Positions 4,896-5,094 of a DNA stretch of 5,094 bases are shown in pieces. Under the pieces are notes generated by a model. That model was not told where the DNA came from. It was given only the letters and a program-made list of their open reading frames with translations, and searched no databases. The position numbers were made by a program, and so were the translations under genes. Every line of letters begins with the position of its first letter. Positions within the stretch are counted from its first letter, which is position 1. This stretch comes from Pseudomonadota bacterium (GTDB lineage: Bacteria; Pseudomonadota; Gammaproteobacteria; Xanthomonadales; Xanthomonadaceae), in NCBI GenBank assembly GCA_023423675.1, contig JAFAFD010000279.1, forward strand, positions 1 to 5,094, written 5' to 3'.

Positions 4896-5094
4896 GTAGC
4901 GTCGAGCCATGCTCGACTGGCCGTTATGTAGCGTCGAGCCATGCTCGACTGGCCGTTATGTAGAGTCGAGCCATGCTCGACTGGCCGTTATGTAGAGTCG
5001 AGCCATGCTCGACTGGCCGTTATGTAGCGTCGAGCCATGCTCGACTGGCCGTTATGTAGCGTCGAGCCATGCTCGACTGGCCGTTGTGTAGCGT
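4896..5094 (+). repeat. Tandem array of 32-bp REP (SMAG-like) units, running off the window
   Basis: Six complete units start at 4896, 4928, 4960, 4992, 5024 and 5056, and a seventh begins at 5088 and is cut by the window end. The period is exactly 32 bp with no indels. Each unit is a 22-nt REP: a GTAG head, C or A, then a 7-bp perfect stem GTCGAGC / GCTCGAC around CAT. A 10-nt linker, TGGCCGTTAT, follows. In the first unit the stem is 4901-4907 with 4911-4917. The only differences are the base after GTAG (A in units 3 and 4, C elsewhere) and one A-to-G change in the linker of unit 6 (5086). All units point the same way. The stem differs from that of the REP pair at the left edge (GTCGAGC against GCCGAGC), so they belong to different subtypes. 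The array holds no coding sequence. Confidence 0.93.

Noticed and set aside
1944..4910. A 988-codon open reading frame on the minus strand, antisense to the acyltransferase and dcp genes
   Set aside because: Long antisense open frames are expected in GC-rich genes with strong third-position bias. The translation shows no recognisable domain, while the plus strand encodes full-length proteins with intact catalytic motifs.
4896..5094. CRISPR array
   Set aside because: The spacing is regular, but the whole 32-bp period repeats, including the 10-nt linker. There are no unique spacers, and the GTAG-headed palindrome identifies it as a REP array.
1..5094. tRNA, rRNA, transposase, prophage or defence genes
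   Set aside because: All coding space is taken by five recognisable or family-assigned chromosomal genes. The gaps are 69 to 134 bp apart from the terminal REP array, and none shows a tRNA fold or insertion-sequence end other than the REPs.

Overview
The window looks like chromosomal DNA from a Stenotrophomonas species, most likely the S. maltophilia complex (Xanthomonadaceae, Gammaproteobacteria). The DNA is GC-rich with strong G/C codon bias. It also carries short palindromes headed by GTAG, which match the REP elements known in S. maltophilia as SMAG. Taxonomy is inferred from these repeats and from recognisable protein families, not from a database search.

Layout, left to right. At 1-48 are two GTAG-type REP palindromes in opposite orientation; the left one is cut by the window edge. 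They abut a consensus -10 box and truC (+, 78-815), a tRNA pseudouridine-65 synthase. A long imperfect hairpin (823-863) separates truC from a convergent gene for an exported DUF2059 protein (-, 885-1412). A 134-bp divergent region follows. From it, arfB (+, 1547-1978; GGQ ribosome-rescue hydrolase) reads rightward, followed 4 nt later by a small PlsC-type acyltransferase (+, 1983-2585, TTG start). After a 111-bp leader comes dcp (+, 2697-4853), an M3 zinc peptidyl-dipeptidase with a lipoprotein signal. It ends at a textbook intrinsic terminator (4861-4893). Two bases later a direct array of 32-bp REP units begins and runs off the right edge.

The genes do not form one pathway. They are household functions: tRNA modification, an envelope protein of unknown role, rescue of stalled ribosomes, lipid acylation and peptide degradation. 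Only arfB and the acyltransferase look co-transcribed. truC and arfB share an unusual promoter layout: a near-perfect -10 hexamer lies exactly 6 nt before the start codon, which predicts leaderless mRNAs.

I found no defence system, prophage, CRISPR array, tRNA or rRNA, and no evidence of an undescribed multi-gene system. The most interesting material is non-coding: the homogeneous tandem REP array, the head-to-head REP pair beside the truC promoter, the hairpin between convergent genes, and the two leaderless-type promoters.
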